The translations under genes and the position numbers were made by a program. A stretch of DNA of 48,641 bases from an uncultured Bacteroidales bacterium (GTDB lineage Bacteria; Bacteroidota; Bacteroidia; Bacteroidales; UBA932), in assembly GCA_946187975.1 (NCBI GenBank), contig CAMHTE010000004.1, positions 1 to 48,641 on the forward strand, in the 5' to 3' direction. This document shows positions 48,080 through 48,641 of the stretch, in pieces (within the stretch, counting starts at the first letter, position 1; each line of letters begins with the position of its first letter). The notes under the pieces are model-generated. The model had not been told where the DNA came from. It saw only the letters and a program-made list of their open reading frames with translations, and did not search any database.

Positions 48080-48641
48080 AGGGGAAGTTTGCATTGACCG
48101 CCCAGTTCCAGCAGGAATTGAGGGGTGTGGAAGTCCATTTTTCCGCCGTATGCGGAGAAGGTCATTTCGCCGAAATACAGCCTGCCCCCGGCTTCATAGA
48201 AATCGACGCGTACTTCGGGGAAACCCTTTGAGAGCCTTGCAGCCGCCTCAAGCATCTCGCTCAGATGGGCAGGAGGAGGAAGAGGACGGTCCAGGGTATG
48301 ATAATGCTCCGTGGATACGTCGGCGCCCTCAATCGGGGTCCAGTCAGTGCCGTAGGTCCGGACCTCTACGTGCCCGGCCTTGCGGTTGACGCAAGCCCAG
48401 ATGCAGTAGGGGCGCCCGTCGAAGCACCAGATTTTATAGTCGGGGATGGAATCGCCGCCTCCGGGGAGAGGAAGAAGGGTTTCTGCGAGTATCCTGCGAG
48501 GAATGCGGTCGTAAAAGAACTCTCCGTTGACATAGCCGAACCTGCGTTTGAGCTTGCGCTCGAGGGTTTTGCAGATAGAATCCCTTTCAAAATCCGGGGA
48601 GGATTTATCTACCAGGACGGTGGAACCGCTGTCGTGGTTGC
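48076..48641 (-). CDS. TupA-like ATP-grasp protein, 5' end outside window
   Basis: The minus strand is open from the window edge to a TGA at 48078-48076; 187 residues of the C-terminal part are visible and the start is missing. The sequence includes STVLVDKSSPDFERDS, YKIWCFDGRPYCIWACVNR, FPEVRVDFYEAGGRLYFGEM and TFSAYGGKMDFHTPQFL, a close paralogue of the plus-strand protein at 46460-47362. Its stop overlaps the DUF616 start, so the pair is co-transcribed. It shows that the glycan cluster continues to the right. Confidence 0.83.
   Translation of the reverse strand, partial: NHDSGSTVLVDKSSPDFERDSICKTLERKLKRRFGYVNGEFFYDRIPRRILAETLLPLPGGGDSIPDYKIWCFDGRPYCIWACVNRKAGHVEVRTYGTDWTPIEGADVSTEHYHTLDRPLPPPAHLSEMLEAAARLSKGFPEVRVDFYEAGGRLYFGEMTFSAYGGKMDFHTPQFLLELGGQCKLPL

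Overview
The window looks like chromosomal core sequence from a member of the Bacteroidota, most likely the order Bacteroidales. The AT-rich intergenic gaps carry TAnnTTTG boxes, the -7 element of the Bacteroidota primary sigma factor. The gene families also fit: fimbrillin-like and GLUG-repeat lipoproteins, an ExbB / extra membrane protein / ExbD / ExbD cluster, a Porin_10-like porin, an HU-CCDC81-type membrane protein, a DUF4922-SpoIID fusion, M13 lipoprotein peptidase and DUF6515. Coding DNA is GC-rich for the group, which suggests an uncultured or Rikenellaceae-like lineage, but genus cannot be read from this sequence. I see no IS element, prophage, CRISPR array or rRNA.

Layout. 1-2872 (+): the end of a secreted protein, a TPR-type membrane histidine kinase and a one-domain response regulator. 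2869-9715 (-): a two-membrane-segment protein, a sensor protein that stops before any kinase domain, a TonB-like protein, uridine kinase, AsnRS, then (across a terminator) ExbD, ExbD, a small membrane protein and ExbB. 9796-12782 (-): asparaginase, TatD, DprA. 12932-16596 (+): two surface lipoproteins, an SGNH hydrolase and a GLUG-repeat protein. 16666-18377 (-): QueA and a NUDIX protein. 18433-27331 (+): SRPBCC-like protein, NOL1/NOP2/Sun RNA methyltransferase, TPR protein, M13 peptidase, LolC/E-like permease, large porin, lytic transglycosylase. 27335-31998: FtsB-like protein (-), nucleotidyltransferase and CPBP protease (+), compact DHPS (-), thymidylate kinase and DoxX/MauE protein (+). 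31995-36033: SppA (-), rubrerythrin, a GlsB-like protein, a lipoprotein, a beta-barrel protein (all +), tRNA-Asn (-). 36126-40923 (+): HU-type membrane protein, NUDIX, HIT-like/SpoIID fusion, AmpG-like permease. 40990-43887 (+): Ser/Arg-rich DUF6515 protein and an FAD oxidoreductase. 43884-48641: MurI (-), two GT2 glycosyltransferases and a TupA-like ATP-grasp protein (+), then facing them a DUF616 protein and a second, truncated TupA-like gene (-).

How the genes work together. Most concern the envelope: proton-motive-force coupling to the outer membrane (ExbB/ExbD/TonB-like), lipoprotein sorting, surface proteins, peptidoglycan turnover (lytic transglycosylase, SpoIID fusion, AmpG, MurI, FtsB) and surface glycan synthesis. 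Genes are packed in co-directional runs with 4-bp ATGA or GTGA stop/start overlaps, and tail-to-tail neighbours often overlap. Four divergent gaps hold back-to-back -7 boxes, and several genes start only 6-9 nt after the box, implying nearly leaderless mRNAs.

The most interesting items are the HIT-like/SpoIID fusion beside an AmpG-like permease and an HU-type membrane protein, the recurrent near-leaderless and back-to-back promoter design, the shortened DHPS, the kinase-less sensor facing a full sensor kinase, and a 7-codon upstream ORF coupled to sppA. I did not find an unmistakably new defence or biosynthetic system.
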